A stretch of DNA of 31,305 nt from Brachionus plicatilis (Eukaryota > Rotifera > Eurotatoria > Ploima > Brachionidae), in NCBI GenBank assembly GCA_010279815.1, contig QEOQ01000274.1:705219-736523 (forward strand), given 5' to 3'. Shown here in pieces: positions 1 through 9,139 of the stretch. The position numbers and the translations under genes are program-made. The notes below the pieces were generated by a model. It did no database searches, was not told the DNA's origin, and saw only the letters and a program-made list of their open reading frames with translations. Every line of letters starts with the position of its first letter. Within the stretch, counting starts at the first letter, position 1.

Positions 1-66
1 TTATCAAAAATTTGCCAACAAAAAAAAAAATTTCCAAATTAAAAAAAAAAAATGTGATCTAAAAAT

Positions 67-1272
67 TCAACTATTAAGCAAAATGGTTTTTTTGAGTCGT
101 TCTAGCTCTACCTGCAGAGCCAGTCTGGTCTTCTTCTCCTCGTCAATCTCAAAAATCAGCTCGTTCATCTTCATGGTCATTTTTTTTGTCTGCTCCTCGT
201 TGATCTTTTTCAATTGATCGAGCTGCACCTTGACCCGCTCGCTCTCATTATGAGCCTCAGCAGCGCTGACCTTGAGCGTCTCGACCTCTTGCCGCAGCGC
301 ACTCAAGTCGTCTAGGACGGGCGGCGACCCGGCCACAGGGGTCCCGGGGTCGGGGCCAGCGTCGGCCCTCTTGGCCCGGAAGGACGGCGGCCGCCGGTGC
401 CCGGGCCGCGCCTTCTTAAAGCTGCTCAGCCGGTCGGGCTCGCCCGCCATTTCGTCGGCCTTGACCTCGCGCTGCAACGAGTTGTTTGACGAAGAGGCGG
501 CCGACGAGCCCGTCGAGTTGAGCGCGTCCGCTCTGACCTTGTCGTCGGTGGCGGCGTCGATCAGCTGCACAAAGTTGTCCGGAAAGACGCCGACGTCGCC
601 GGTGCTGGCGTTCTCGCCCCGCCACCAGCCCTCGTCGTCCAAATTGCGCTCGAGTATGAACACGATTTGGTCGCGGACCAGCCGCAGCTCGTCCGGCTGG
701 ATCGGCTCGTAGTCGTAGAGGACTTTGGCGCGCGGCCTCTTGTCCGCCGTGACCAGCGTCTCCTTGGTCTTGAGCTCGATCTGCTTGCCGGAGAATATGT
801 TGCCGAAGCCGATGCCGAACACTTTTTTTCTCTTGGCGTCCTCGTCCATCTTTTGCACGTAGTTGGACGGAAAGACGCCGCGCCTGCCCTCCAGCGTGCC
901 CTCGTACCAGCCGTCCTCGACCAGACGCAGCACGGTCACCACCTGGTTCTGCTGGATGGAGAGCTCGTCGTCGTTGACGGGCACGTAGCTGTAGAGCACT
1001 CGGGCCTGGAAGGCGGGTGGCGGTGGCGCCGCCGGAGCGGACTTGGGCGAGCCGGGCTTGTTGCGCTCTTCGCTCGGCGGCTGGCTCTTGGCCGAGCTCT
1101 TGGCCGGCTTCACGAAGTTGTCCGGGAAGACGCCCCGCTGACCTGTGTGCACCAGCTCGCCCTCGTACCAGCCGTCTTCTTTGCGCGTCACGTTACGGAT
1201 TCTGTCGCCCTTTTTGATGCTGAGCTCGTCCGCGTTCTGCGACTCGTACCCGTACTCCACGATTACCTCCAT
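67..1272 (-). CDS. CIN85/CD2AP-type adaptor with three SH3 domains
   Basis: This 401-residue, intronless coding sequence matches the SH3KBP1 (CIN85)/CD2AP family. Numbering from the ATG, SH3 domains lie at about 1-56, 88-142 and 181-238. Each has an ALYDY-like strand, a GWYEG or GWWRG core and a VFPDNFV or VFPSNYV end. A Pro-rich linker (about 65-87) follows SH3-1. A family-typical GFGNIF segment (about 156-160) follows SH3-2. A Ser/Asn-rich, then basic Pro-rich stretch precedes a C-terminal coiled coil (about 320-397) ending in LQVELERLKK, as in CIN85/CD2AP. Family members bind Cbl and PxxxPR motifs and link receptors to endocytosis and actin; that role here is inference. The ATG at 1270-1272 is chosen because MEVIVEYGY aligns with the family N-terminus and has A at -3 and G at +4. 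The protein is shorter than vertebrate CIN85 (about 665 residues), mainly in the middle linker. G+C is far above the rest of the window, which is odd. Confidence 0.93.
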   Translation of the reverse strand: MEVIVEYGYESQNADELSIKKGDRIRNVTRKEDGWYEGELVHTGQRGVFPDNFVKPAKSSAKSQPPSEERNKPGSPKSAPAAPPPPAFQARVLYSYVPVNDDELSIQQNQVVTVLRLVEDGWYEGTLEGRRGVFPSNYVQKMDEDAKRKKVFGIGFGNIFSGKQIELKTKETLVTADKRPRAKVLYDYEPIQPDELRLVRDQIVFILERNLDDEGWWRGENASTGDVGVFPDNFVQLIDAATDDKVRADALNSTGSSAASSSNNSLQREVKADEMAGEPDRLSSFKKARPGHRRPPSFRAKRADAGPDPGTPVAGSPPVLDDLSALRQEVETLKVSAAEAHNESERVKVQLDQLKKINEEQTKKMTMKMNELIFEIDEEKKTRLALQVELERLKKTILLNS

Positions 1273-1341
1273 GATGCCCAAGAGAATGGATTTTTTTTTT
1301 TTTTTCTTTATTTTTTTTTGTATCTCTTTGTTTCGTTTTGT

Positions 1342-1506
1342 CTAGAAGAAAAAAATAGATGAATGAGTTATTTGTGTAACGTGACCAGTGGTTGGGTGAT
1401 TGCGTGGCAATGTGAAGTAGCAGTGGTCATGCACACAAAAGAAATGTGTTTGATGCTAATTTTTTTGTTTTTAATTTTATTTCTAGTCGAGAAATTATGA
1501 TTTTAC
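1342..1506 (-). other. candidate 5'UTR intron of the SH3 adaptor gene
   Basis: Read on the minus strand, a donor AAAG|GTAAAA lies at about 1506. A strong acceptor with a pyrimidine tract, TTTTTTTCTTCTAG, ends at 1342. Together they define a 165-bp intron 69 bases upstream of the ATG. The first exon would then contain the CT-rich tract at 1515-1562. The splice signals are visible; the transcript structure is inference. The acceptor could instead take a trans-spliced leader. Confidence 0.5.
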
Positions 1507-1514
1507 CTTTGTGT

Positions 1515-1527
1515 GAGAGAGAGAGAA

Positions 1528-1560
<33 letters not shown>

Positions 1561-1562
1561 AA
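1515..1562. repeat. GA/CT microsatellite
   Basis: A (GA)n tract of about 48 bases is broken by a few GAAA steps. On the minus strand it is a CT-rich tract just upstream of the candidate 5'UTR donor of the SH3 gene. It would therefore lie in the leader or core promoter. Confidence 0.9.
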
Positions 1563-2400
1563 AGGTAATTCGAATAGACGGTTTTGTGAGCATGATGACC
1601 ACGATTTTGTCTCGCGGATATAATTTATGCGCACAGGCTCAATTTTGGTTGCTAAGGGCTAATATTTGTTGTAAATTAGGTCGCTTCAGTGCCAAGGCGT
1701 TCTACTATCATGTTTTACAAATTGACGACAAATATTTGCTTTTGTCGACCAGTCGAGAAACAAAGAAAAAACTCTAAATCCTAACGACCGGAAAACTAAA
1801 TCAACTCGTTTGGTCTTAGATATCAAACTGGGTTAACTATGTATTAATTATTATTATCACTTAAATAAATTACTCTTGTTTTAATAGACTGCCAAATTGG
1901 AGCAAATAAATTATTAGCGGTCATCACAATGCGCCACCTCCTCTGCTAAAACTAGAATACTTTTTGTATTAGAAAAATATTTTTAATAGCAAAGGTGCGA
2001 TTTGGCATGCAATTCTAGCTAGATTAAAAGTTCAGGAAAATGATAAAAATTTTTTATTTATTGTCAATAAAAGTCCCGCAAAAAAAAAATTTTCAAGACT
2101 GATTAACACTTCATTTTTTTTAATTATTTAAAAATAAAAATAAAAATACGAAATATTTTTTTTTAAATAAAATTCAAATTTTACATAAAAAAAAAAATTT
2201 AATTCAAATTGAATTTTTTTCATTTAAATTTAAAATTTTTGTAAAATAAATCAAATTTATCGAATAATTTAGACGCTTTTTATGTATTGCCAATAAAAGT
2301 CCCCAAAAAGTTTGCTAACTATAAAGAAAAAAAAATTTCGATGGCCAATTAGCTGACCGTAAATTTCAACCTGAAAACAAAAATTTGACACAATAATTGA
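1563..2400. other. no gene seen; AT-rich spacer with a 30-bp dispersed repeat
   Basis: I see no supportable gene here. A 63-codon frame near 1586 starts at GTG and has no recognisable features. Two copies of a 30-base sequence (2051-2080 and 2276-2305, about 26/30 identical, core CAATAAAAGTCCC) sit 225 bases apart in the same orientation. The rest is homopolymer-rich. Confidence 0.6.
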
Positions 2401-2937
2401 TTGACTGTTTGTTTTTCTTTATTTCACTTACAAAAAGAAATGAATCAAACTTTATTTTGATTTTTTTTAAAATAGGAAAAAATCCTCTGTCCAGTAGACC
2501 TTTTTGGAGGAAAATAAATAAGTTCAGGTCAAAAAAACTCACAAGACAAATACCATCATTATTTAAAAATCGAAAAGAATATAATTCAGACACAGATAAA
2601 GAAAAAATCTTTGGTGATCTTTTAGCTACAACCTTTAGTCCTCATCTTGATTTTGTTGAATCTGATGATTATAGTGAAGTTTCAAAAATAACAAGAGATC
2701 TCTTAAATAATAACGTAAAAAATAATTTAAAACAACTCATCATCCTTTTAGAAATTACAAATACCTTAATAAAACTAAAAGAGCGAGCAGGGTCTGGCTT
2801 AGATCGGATCCACAACTTAATGTTAAAACATTTACCCAAAGAGACTTAATTAGAAATAAGTCAACTTATTAATATGAGTTTAGAACTAGGTAAAGTTCAG
2901 AGTTTTTTAAAAGTCATAAAGTCAATTTTTTTCTTCA

Positions 2938-3160
2938 AAAAAAGTTTTAAAATTTGACTTGATTGACTTGACTTGAAAAATTGTTTTTTTAAAAATAAGT
3001 CTTTTGCCGTTCCATGTAGTTATTAAGGCGGCCAAATAAATTTTTTGCCGTTCCATCTAATTACTAAGGCGGCCATTTTTATTTCCAAGTCTTTGATATG
3101 ACTTTTTTAAAGTCAAGTCAGTGACTGGACTTTGAAAAGACTTTAAAATTACTTTTTTTT
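2938..3160. mobile_element. MITE-like inverted-repeat insertion inside the retrotransposon fragment
   Basis: Between the retroelement pieces reading MSLELGKV and QVPKSWK lies about 220 bases with no coding relation. Its arms are inverted: TGACTTGACTT at 2964-2974 matches AAGTCAAGTCA at 3110-3120 exactly, and weaker complementarity extends outward. The centre carries a tandem duplication. A target-site duplication is not clear, so the borders are approximate. Confidence 0.55.
3002..3075. repeat. two-copy tandem repeat, 33-bp unit
   Basis: Units at 3002-3034 and 3043-3075 differ at three positions. Each carries TTTTGCCGTTCCAT and ends in TAAGGCGGCCA. The period is 41 bases. The repeat lies in the centre of the inverted-repeat insertion. 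Confidence 0.85.
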
Positions 3161-3794
3161 CTAACTTTTGCGCAAGTCTGGTCAAGTTCCAAAATCCTGG
3201 AAAATAGCAAGTATAACGATGATCCCCAAGAAAACATCTCGCACTCAGAACCCTAACAGCTATCGTCCAATTTGTATGACATGACAAGTTACCTTGAAAA
3301 GTTACTTGAACGTATCATCTTCACTAGAATATTCTTGAGACTAAAAGTCTACTTATTCATGAACAATCAGGATTTAGAAAACATAGACGTACTGCAGATA
3401 ACTCTTCTTTTTTTCTTTTTCAGAAAGTTGCGGAGTCCTTTAAAAGAAAGGAAAAAGTGTTTTGTCTCTATTTTGACATTTCTAAATCTTTTGATGGAGT
3501 TTTTTTTTTCCTTCTTTTTTCCTTTTTTTTTTAATTATTTTTTATTTAATCAAACATTAAAAAATTATATAAAATATTAATAATTGACAAGGTCAATTAG
3601 AATTTAGTCAAATTTCCAAATTTTGATTGTCTCATCCCAACTTCCCCTCGCCATAATATTTTGATCTAATGAAAGAAGACACTAAACAAAATTAGTTTGA
3701 CCTGTGAGTGTTTTGATGCATTCTGAATTTTGAATGTTTCAAATATTGAGTGGCATGATGGACTAATTTACTAGCTAATAAGAATTAATCTACC

Positions 3795-4925
3795 TCCTTA
3801 TCTCATTTATTGTGTAGACTAAATAAAAGAGAACCAATAACTGAGCCTTGAGAAACACCTGCAATAATTTGGTATTCATCGCTCAAGTGGTCATTCAAAT
3901 TTACCTTTAATGTCCATGTCATTAAATTAAGAAGTGTGGTGGATTTATTTTAATCAAATTATAAATTAATCCTTCATGCCAAACCCTATCAAAGGCTTTA
4001 GAACTGTCATAGAAAAAGGAACAAACTCTTTTCTTTCTATTAAATGACTCTAAAATTTTCTGAATCAAAAGATGAAAATTATCGAAAGTTCCTAAATCTA
4101 GATTGCTTTTGGATAAGTAATGAATTTTTTTCTAGAAAATTGTATAGTCTTGAGTAGATTATACGCTCAATTAACTTTCCTAGACAACTTATTATACTAA
4201 TTGGTCTATAATTAGAAGGATTTTGTGAAGTAGAGACTTTTTTTGAATCATAGTAATTTTCGCAGTTTTTCATGATTTCGGAACTATACCTAGTCGAAGA
4301 GATAGATTTAAGATTTTTTATATTGAATTTATGGGTAAATTTTTTAGCATTAAGTTATGTATTTGGTCAGGACCTTAAGCCTCTTCCCTATATAGTCTTT
4401 TAAAGTCAAGATTAGTTCATTTTTTTGATAGGATCATTGAAATTAATAAATGTTAAAGATAGTATTTCTCTGAAGCATTTTACTTTTTCTTTATCTTTTT
4501 TTAATTCCTTATTATTTGGGAAGTTGAAATCAATTTTGATCCTTTCTGTGACCTAAATTTATTAATTTTTTTCCAAAAAGGCCTGCTTGACAGTGGATTT
4601 TCCTCATTTTATGAATAAAATCGAACCAATTTTGTTTTTTTTAGAGAGATTTTTAATTCAGAAGTTAAGTTTTTGAATCTTTTTTTTTTTTTTTTAAATT
4701 TTTTAAGATCTTTGAGAGTTTCTTCTAATTTTCCTTCGTTCTTTGATTAGTTTAATAATGTCCGGTGGTAGACTGGTTTTGTAAATTCTCTCTGATTGAT
4801 AAGGTATGCTTTTTTGTGAGGCAAAAATGATTTTTTGTAATTTTGTCATTCAGCTCATCAATTGAAAGTGTGTTTTCAGTAAAGTAATCTCTTTCTTCAT
4901 TTCGAGTGTTCCTAAAATTTGCCAG
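3795..4925 (-). pseudogene. non-LTR retrotransposon fragment (endonuclease-RT linker to RT motif B), opposite orientation
   Basis: Read on the minus strand, broken frames give, in order: ERDYFTENTLSIDELNDKI and SLPPDIIKLIKER (about 4925-4735, the linker before RT), then NPLSSRPFWKKINKFRS (about 4600-4545), GPDQIHNLMLKNLP (about 4365-4325) and NYRPISIISCLGKLIERII (4240-4150). The motif A block SSKAFDRVWHEGLI is at about 4000-3960. The motif B block GVSQGSVIGSLLF is at about 3870-3825. The longest open piece is 4079-4273. This is the same family as 2470-3502 but inverted. Several stops and frameshifts are present. Confidence 0.85.
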
Positions 4926-4937
4926 TTTTTTTTTTTT

Positions 4938-5095
4938 TTTGAGACATGAAGCAGCATCAGAGCTTGACCAAATTCATAATTTAATGTTAAAAAATTTACC
5001 TCAAAACTCCTTAAACGATAAAGTCTTTCTTTTCAATCTAAGTCTTGAACAAGGCAGGATTTCGGGAGCTTGGCTATGATACCTAAAAAATTATG
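4938..5095 (+). pseudogene. short non-LTR retrotransposon fragment (pre-RT block)
   Basis: The plus strand reads LDQIHNLMLKNLPQNS, then FNLSLEQGRISGAWL, then a stop and a residual PKK. This is the pre-RT block found in the two larger copies. It abuts the inverted copy head to head after a poly-T tract at 4926-4941. Confidence 0.75.
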
Positions 5096-5580
5096 TCCGA
5101 ACTAGTAATTCACCCTACGCATCACTTGATGCGCAATGATAAGTAAGAATTAATATACTTATCAAGTATCTTAGAAGATAAACGCTTCTAGATGCTGATA
5201 TAAACATTTATATAATAGCTCACATCTTGTCTTAATTATAAGCCCGTGTTCTAGACACGAACTCATGAGGATAAATTATGATTCCATTCTCAGTGCTTGA
5301 GAGAGATATCTTAGTTATTACATTAACTACATAAATTTTTGGAGCTCAACGATTATTTAATAAACTATTCAAAAGTATACTTGTTTTATCATTCATTTAA
5401 AATTAAAAAACTATGTTTTTTATTTTTATTTTTTAGATGAACTGCTTTCAATTTTTTTTCCTATTCAAATTAAATTTAATTTTAATAATTATTGTTTATC
5501 TAGGAATTAAAGATGAATGAAAATCAAGTTTAAAAAAAATAAAATGCATCTTTCTTGAAGAAAGAAATAATAAAACAAAT
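5096..5580. other. no gene seen; palindrome-bearing islet then AT-rich sequence
   Basis: No open frame of note. The first 240 bases are less AT-rich than their surroundings and hold two compact palindromes. CGCATCA (5118-5124) pairs with TGATGCG (5127-5133) across two bases. CGTGT (5245-5249) pairs with ACACG (5255-5259). From 5380 on it is featureless AT-rich sequence. Confidence 0.5.
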
Positions 5581-5599
5581 AAGTTTAAACTTTTAAAAT

Positions 5600-5945
5600 T
5601 TTAAAAGGTTTTGAAAAAGTATCTTTAACTAATGGAATCAATTTCGCTTGTAGTGTCAAAAGCCTAAGAAGACCACATGACGATAGACTGGTTCGAGAAA
5701 TAAATCGCAGAGGCTCTTTAAGATATAATTTCTTAATAAATCGCTGCGTAAAATTATGGAATAGCTTATCAGTTAATGCTGTTAGTGTGCAAACAATAAA
5801 TAGCTTCAAAGCAGTCATTGACAATGAAGTTTTTGGAATGGTGAAAAGCAAAGTCTGCCAAAGCCTTAGTTTGTAAGGCTAAAAGCTTTTGAGCGTTAGT
5901 TTAGATAGAAATATCTATACTGCAGATACTACTACTACTACTAAA
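5600..5945 (+). pseudogene. non-LTR retrotransposon ORF2 C-terminus with 3' tail
   Basis: The plus-strand reading runs through SLRRPHDDRLVREINRRG, then NRCVKLWNSL, to a stop at about 5874. The LWNSL block is typical of the C-terminus of jockey/CR1-like ORF2 proteins and is shared with the copy ending at 10982 (NIWNSLP). The 3'UTR holds a perfect stem TAGATA-GAAA-TATCTA (5902-5917) and ends in an (ACT)n tail at 5928-5943. An antisense frame over 5585-5851 is a shadow. Confidence 0.8.
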
Positions 5946-6890
5946 CTTAAATTTAAAAACTTTAAAACGTAATTTTTTTAAAAAATCCTTTTTTAATTAA
6001 AAGGCCATAAAGCATAGTTTGTTGCCAGATACTTCTTGGAAAATTGGAAAAGTAAATCTTTAAAAGCTGTAAAATATTTTGCCTTAAATGAAAAAAAATT
6101 AGGATAAAATTTTTTTTTTGACAATTATAATTAAATATTTAATGTTTTTATTCAAAAATTATAAATTTCAAATTTCAACCTATTATTTACACTTGAAGCG
6201 CTCTTATATTTTTAAAATCTTCTAGAGAACAATAAGATTGCACAAAAAAGATAAAAGCTTTTTTGACTCCCTCTAGGCTTTAAAGGTATTAAACATCGGT
6301 CTTTCCAGTGCTTAAATGACGATTTCTCAGATAATAAAAATCTAAAGAAACCATATTTAGAATTGAAAAATTCACTTTTTAATCTTTAAAAAAAAAGTTT
6401 TTGAATAACAGTTAAGTATGGAGCTAAATTTTTAGAAAAACATGTTTAATTTAAATTAAAAAATATTTTGAAAAACTTAAAAAACGTTTAAACAAGGCTT
6501 CTTGTAGCGAGTAGGACCGCCGATAATTTTTAAACAATCTTTCAAAAAATATCATTTTGAATCTAGAGGTAACACATTTTTTTAACAAATTTTCAATCTT
6601 AAGGTGTGTTTTACTTTTGCAAATTACTATAAATAAAATTATTCTCCTAAAAAATATTTTGCAAACCTTAATGCCTTTATTTAAAATATAGAATCGATTA
6701 AAAAAGTTGAGCTTTATTAATAATTTCGTAAAAAAATATAAAAAAAATTGAAGAAAAATAAAAAATCTAATATTTATTGAAAATAAATAGCTTTACTATC
6801 TAAAATTGTTTTAAATTGTACAATAGTACAAAATTTCACAAATAAAATAATCATTACTTGGACCTAAAACGAAATGTATGAGTTTTCCCA
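5946..6890. other. no gene seen; AT-rich spacer
   Basis: No supportable coding frame or repeat was seen. A short G+C-richer patch near 6495-6525 shows no recognisable content. Confidence 0.5.
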
Positions 6891-6892
6891 CG

Positions 6893-7060
6893 GAGACATA
6901 AGAAACAGCCACCTTGGATGAACCGGCAGCTCAAAAAACTTGATTAAAACTAAGAGAGTTTACTCGACAAAAGGAATATGTGGTAATAGAAAACAGGCAT
7001 AGTTATTTAGAAAAATTCAAACTGATTAGAAATTTAGAAAATCCAAGTCCGGAATTTAAA
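6893..7060 (+). pseudogene. non-LTR retrotransposon fragment (endonuclease-RT linker)
   Basis: Frames joined across stops read KKQPPWMNRQLKKL, then IKTKRVYSTK, then ENRHSYLEKFKLIRN. PPWxNxxLKxLIKxKR is the hallmark linker between endonuclease and reverse transcriptase in jockey/CR1-like ORF2. No RT follows, so this is a truncated relic. Confidence 0.7.
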
Positions 7061-7239
7061 AAAAAATAAAAAAATTAAAGTCTTTCAGTTGAACTTTAAT
7101 TGATAAAAAATTTAAAGCCCGGACTTTGACTTTAAGCTTAGGAATTAAAGCTAAGGAAAAAAAGAGTCTAATGCTATCTGTCAGATGTGTGATGTGGAAT
7201 GATGTATCAGATGTGTGTTTTACAGAGGCTCTATAAAAT

Positions 7240-7500
7240 CGATACCCCAAATTTTAAATAAAAAACACCAAAATATTAATTGTTTATACCACAAATATTG
7301 AATAAAATACTCCAAAATTTAATTTTTTTACATCAATTTTATTAGAATAACACCAATTAATAAGAAAAAAAAATAAAAAAATAAAATGACACTTTTTTTC
7401 ACATTGACACCAAATTAATTAGAAAAATACCAAAAGTATTAAAAAAAACTTTTTTTTATTTCTACCACAAAAAATTTTATTTTTTACCACATTTATTTGG
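7240..7500. repeat. degenerate minisatellite, AATAAAATACTCCAAAATTT-like unit
   Basis: Loosely repeated units of about 25-30 bases alternate an ATACCCCAAA/CACCAAAATA core with AATAAAA spacers. The same motif (TTGAATAAAATACTCCAA) recurs at about 15662-15680. The repeat reaches the end of the zinc-motif ORF at 7477. Confidence 0.5.
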
Positions 7501-7755
7501 ACAAGCCCAGTATCTTCTCTTAGTCATTTTAACTCCACATTTTTCACAAAACATTTCTTGTCCTTGTGTAACTGAATCTATTCTTGGTCTCTTGGATACA
7601 TTTTCTTGTATTGACTTATCATTAGAATCGTCATCAGATTCAATTCCTTTTGGTGCTGAAGTTGAAGCTTGTGTTTCTTTTGATTGATGTTCGAGCGCTC
7701 CAGTTGTATCTTTTGGTCTTCCCTTTTTTCGGTTAGCTTGTATTGGTATATCCAT
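7477..7755 (-). CDS. small protein with GRPK motif and C-terminal zinc-binding cysteines; probably a mobile-element ORF tail
   Basis: A 92-residue frame starts with an ATG at 7753-7755. It begins with a basic RKKGRPKDTTGAL segment (AT-hook-like GRPK at about 12-15). An acidic Ser/Asp-rich middle and RPRIDS follow. It ends in a CxxC...C...C zinc-ribbon-like tail (about 70-92, with FCEKCGVKM and WACPNKCGKK). I do not recognise a specific family. GRPK followed by a terminal CxxC unit is seen at the C-termini of some MULE and other transposase-like proteins, so an exon or tail of a decayed transposase is my best guess. A related, more damaged motif lies at 9140-9407 on the same strand. No function can be stated. 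Confidence 0.4.
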   Translation of the reverse strand: MDIPIQANRKKGRPKDTTGALEHQSKETQASTSAPKGIESDDDSNDKSIQENVSKRPRIDSVTQGQEMFCEKCGVKMTKRRYWACPNKCGKK

Positions 7756-7789
7756 TCCAACTGAATCAAAATTTGTAGTTTGTAGTTGT

Positions 7790-8455
7790 AAAGAAAGATT
7801 AAGAAAATTTAGTTGATTAGCTTTATTTTAAGTACCTGTATCTCGAAATTGATAATTATTTAAGAAAGTTTGGTGCTCTTAAAAGCTAACTCTTACAAAT
7901 TCTTTAATTTTTTTTTTGATTTGCAAAAAAACCTTTAAATGCTGATAACTTTACGAAAAAAAATTTATTTTGAATTCATTTTTTTCAGATTTAATTTGGT
8001 ACCATTTTATTCAATTTGAATCAAAATTGAATGAACTAGGCTGTTTTTTTAGTATATATTTTTCTAAAACGTGCAAAAACCTAAAAAAAAAAAGACCATA
8101 ACTTTTCAGTTCTAGAACAAATTTTAAATGAGTTTAATAACCATGATACCAATATATAAAAGATATAAAGTCAAACGGGGTAAAGCCATGAATTGTTTTA
8201 TTTGATCGCCAATTAGCTGTGAGATTTTTTTTTTCGAAATAAAATATAAAATAATAAAAGAGAATGTTGTCTTTAATTAAAAAAAAAATTTATTTAAAAT
8301 AAAAGAACGGTTTAAAAGTTATAGTTAAAATAAAAAAGTTTCATTAGCGCTTCAAAATTAACATTGGGGTATATCCGTGAATTTCATAAATTCAAGCAAT
8401 TAAAATACAAAAAAAAGTATAAGAAAATATATGTTTTCTATTTTAAAACAAAATT
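7790..8455. other. no gene seen; AT-rich spacer
   Basis: No open frame with protein-like composition. The CCAATTAGCTG word at 8211-8221 also occurs at 2345-2355 and may mark a dispersed repeat. Confidence 0.4.
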
Positions 8456-8460
8456 AATCT

Positions 8461-9127
8461 ATTTAGAAGGTAAACTATCAAAATAGAGAAAAAAAATAGA
8501 GAAAATACAAAAGAGAGAAAAAAAATAGAGAAAAATCACCAAAGTTTCAATTTCAATTTCATTAATCAATAGTTTAAATTTAATACGGAGTCTGATTTGT
8601 TAATGTTGTTTGCTGGTAATCTATTAAAGTCAATGACATTAAAAGTTAAAAAAAAAGAAGAAAAGATAAAACGACAAGTTTTGGATTATAATAATAACAA
8701 TTTAGATTTATTTATTCGTGGCTTTGCTTATTTGCTAATTGATTAATTTTTGTCGCTATTTTTTTCTCTAAAAAAAATTCTCTAGTTTACTTTCTCTATT
8801 ATATTTTTTTTCTCTAATAAATTTAATCTCTTTAATATTGACAATCAATATGGAACTAAAATTGGATTACTTTTATTTTTATAAAATTTTAAATGATCTT
8901 TTGAGGGTAAACTTTTTTACTTAGTAACACTGGTGCAATTTTCTTTCTTTTCTTTTTTTTAATTTATCTCGAATTTAATGTAATTTTTTTGTAATCTTGC
9001 CTATGGGGCTTTAAACTAATAAATAATAATAATAATAATTGACACTTAATTATCTCTTTTTTTTTTTCTCTAAAATAAAAATTCTCTAAAAAGTTTTTTC
9101 TCTATTATGAACGTTTACCATTTAGAA
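8461..9127. mobile_element. non-autonomous DNA transposon (651 bp) with 8-bp target duplication
   Basis: The element body spans 8469-9119. It begins GGTAAACTATCAAAATAGAG and its far end, reverse-complemented, begins GGTAAACGTTCATAATAGAG. That gives 23 of 26 terminal bases matching. Both ends are flanked by the exact octamer ATTTAGAA (8461-8468 and 9120-9127), a target-site duplication. Subterminal TAGAGAAAA motifs repeat near both ends, with another cluster at about 8765-8815. No transposase frame is present. An 8-bp duplication fits hAT-like and some other superfamilies; the TIR does not settle which. Confidence 0.85.
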
Positions 9128-9139
9128 CACTTTTTTGAA

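Larger units (their letters stand above)
2470..3502 (+). pseudogene. non-LTR retrotransposon ORF2 fragment (pre-RT to RT motif A), decayed
   Basis: Broken frames read in order as a CR1/jockey-like ORF2. A linker segment NPLSSRPFWRKINKF comes first (from about 2478). Then comes a pre-RT helix with GLDRIHNLMLKHLPKE (to about 2848), a stop, and ISQLINMSLELGKV. After an inserted element the reading resumes with QVPKSWK, MIPKK and NSYRPI (about 3180-3275), then LEKLLERIIFTR. A frameshift follows, then SGFRKHRRTADN, and finally the motif A segment YFDISKSFDG (about 3470-3500). Stops and frameshifts make it non-functional. The family assignment rests on these conserved blocks. The same family recurs at 3795-4925, 4938-5095, 5600-5945, 6893-7060 and 10376-11046. 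Confidence 0.85.

Noticed and set aside
1273..1281. Upstream start adding three residues to the SH3 protein
   Set aside because: The codon at 1279-1281 is TTG, not ATG. The ATG at 1270-1272 fits the family N-terminus and the start context.
272..1362. Several long plus-strand frames (up to 231 codons) over the SH3 gene
   Set aside because: They are antisense shadows created by the GC-rich codon use of the minus-strand gene. They show no domains.
5585..5851. 88-codon minus frame
   Set aside because: Antisense to the plus-strand ORF2 C-terminus, which carries the LWNSL block and proper 3' tail.
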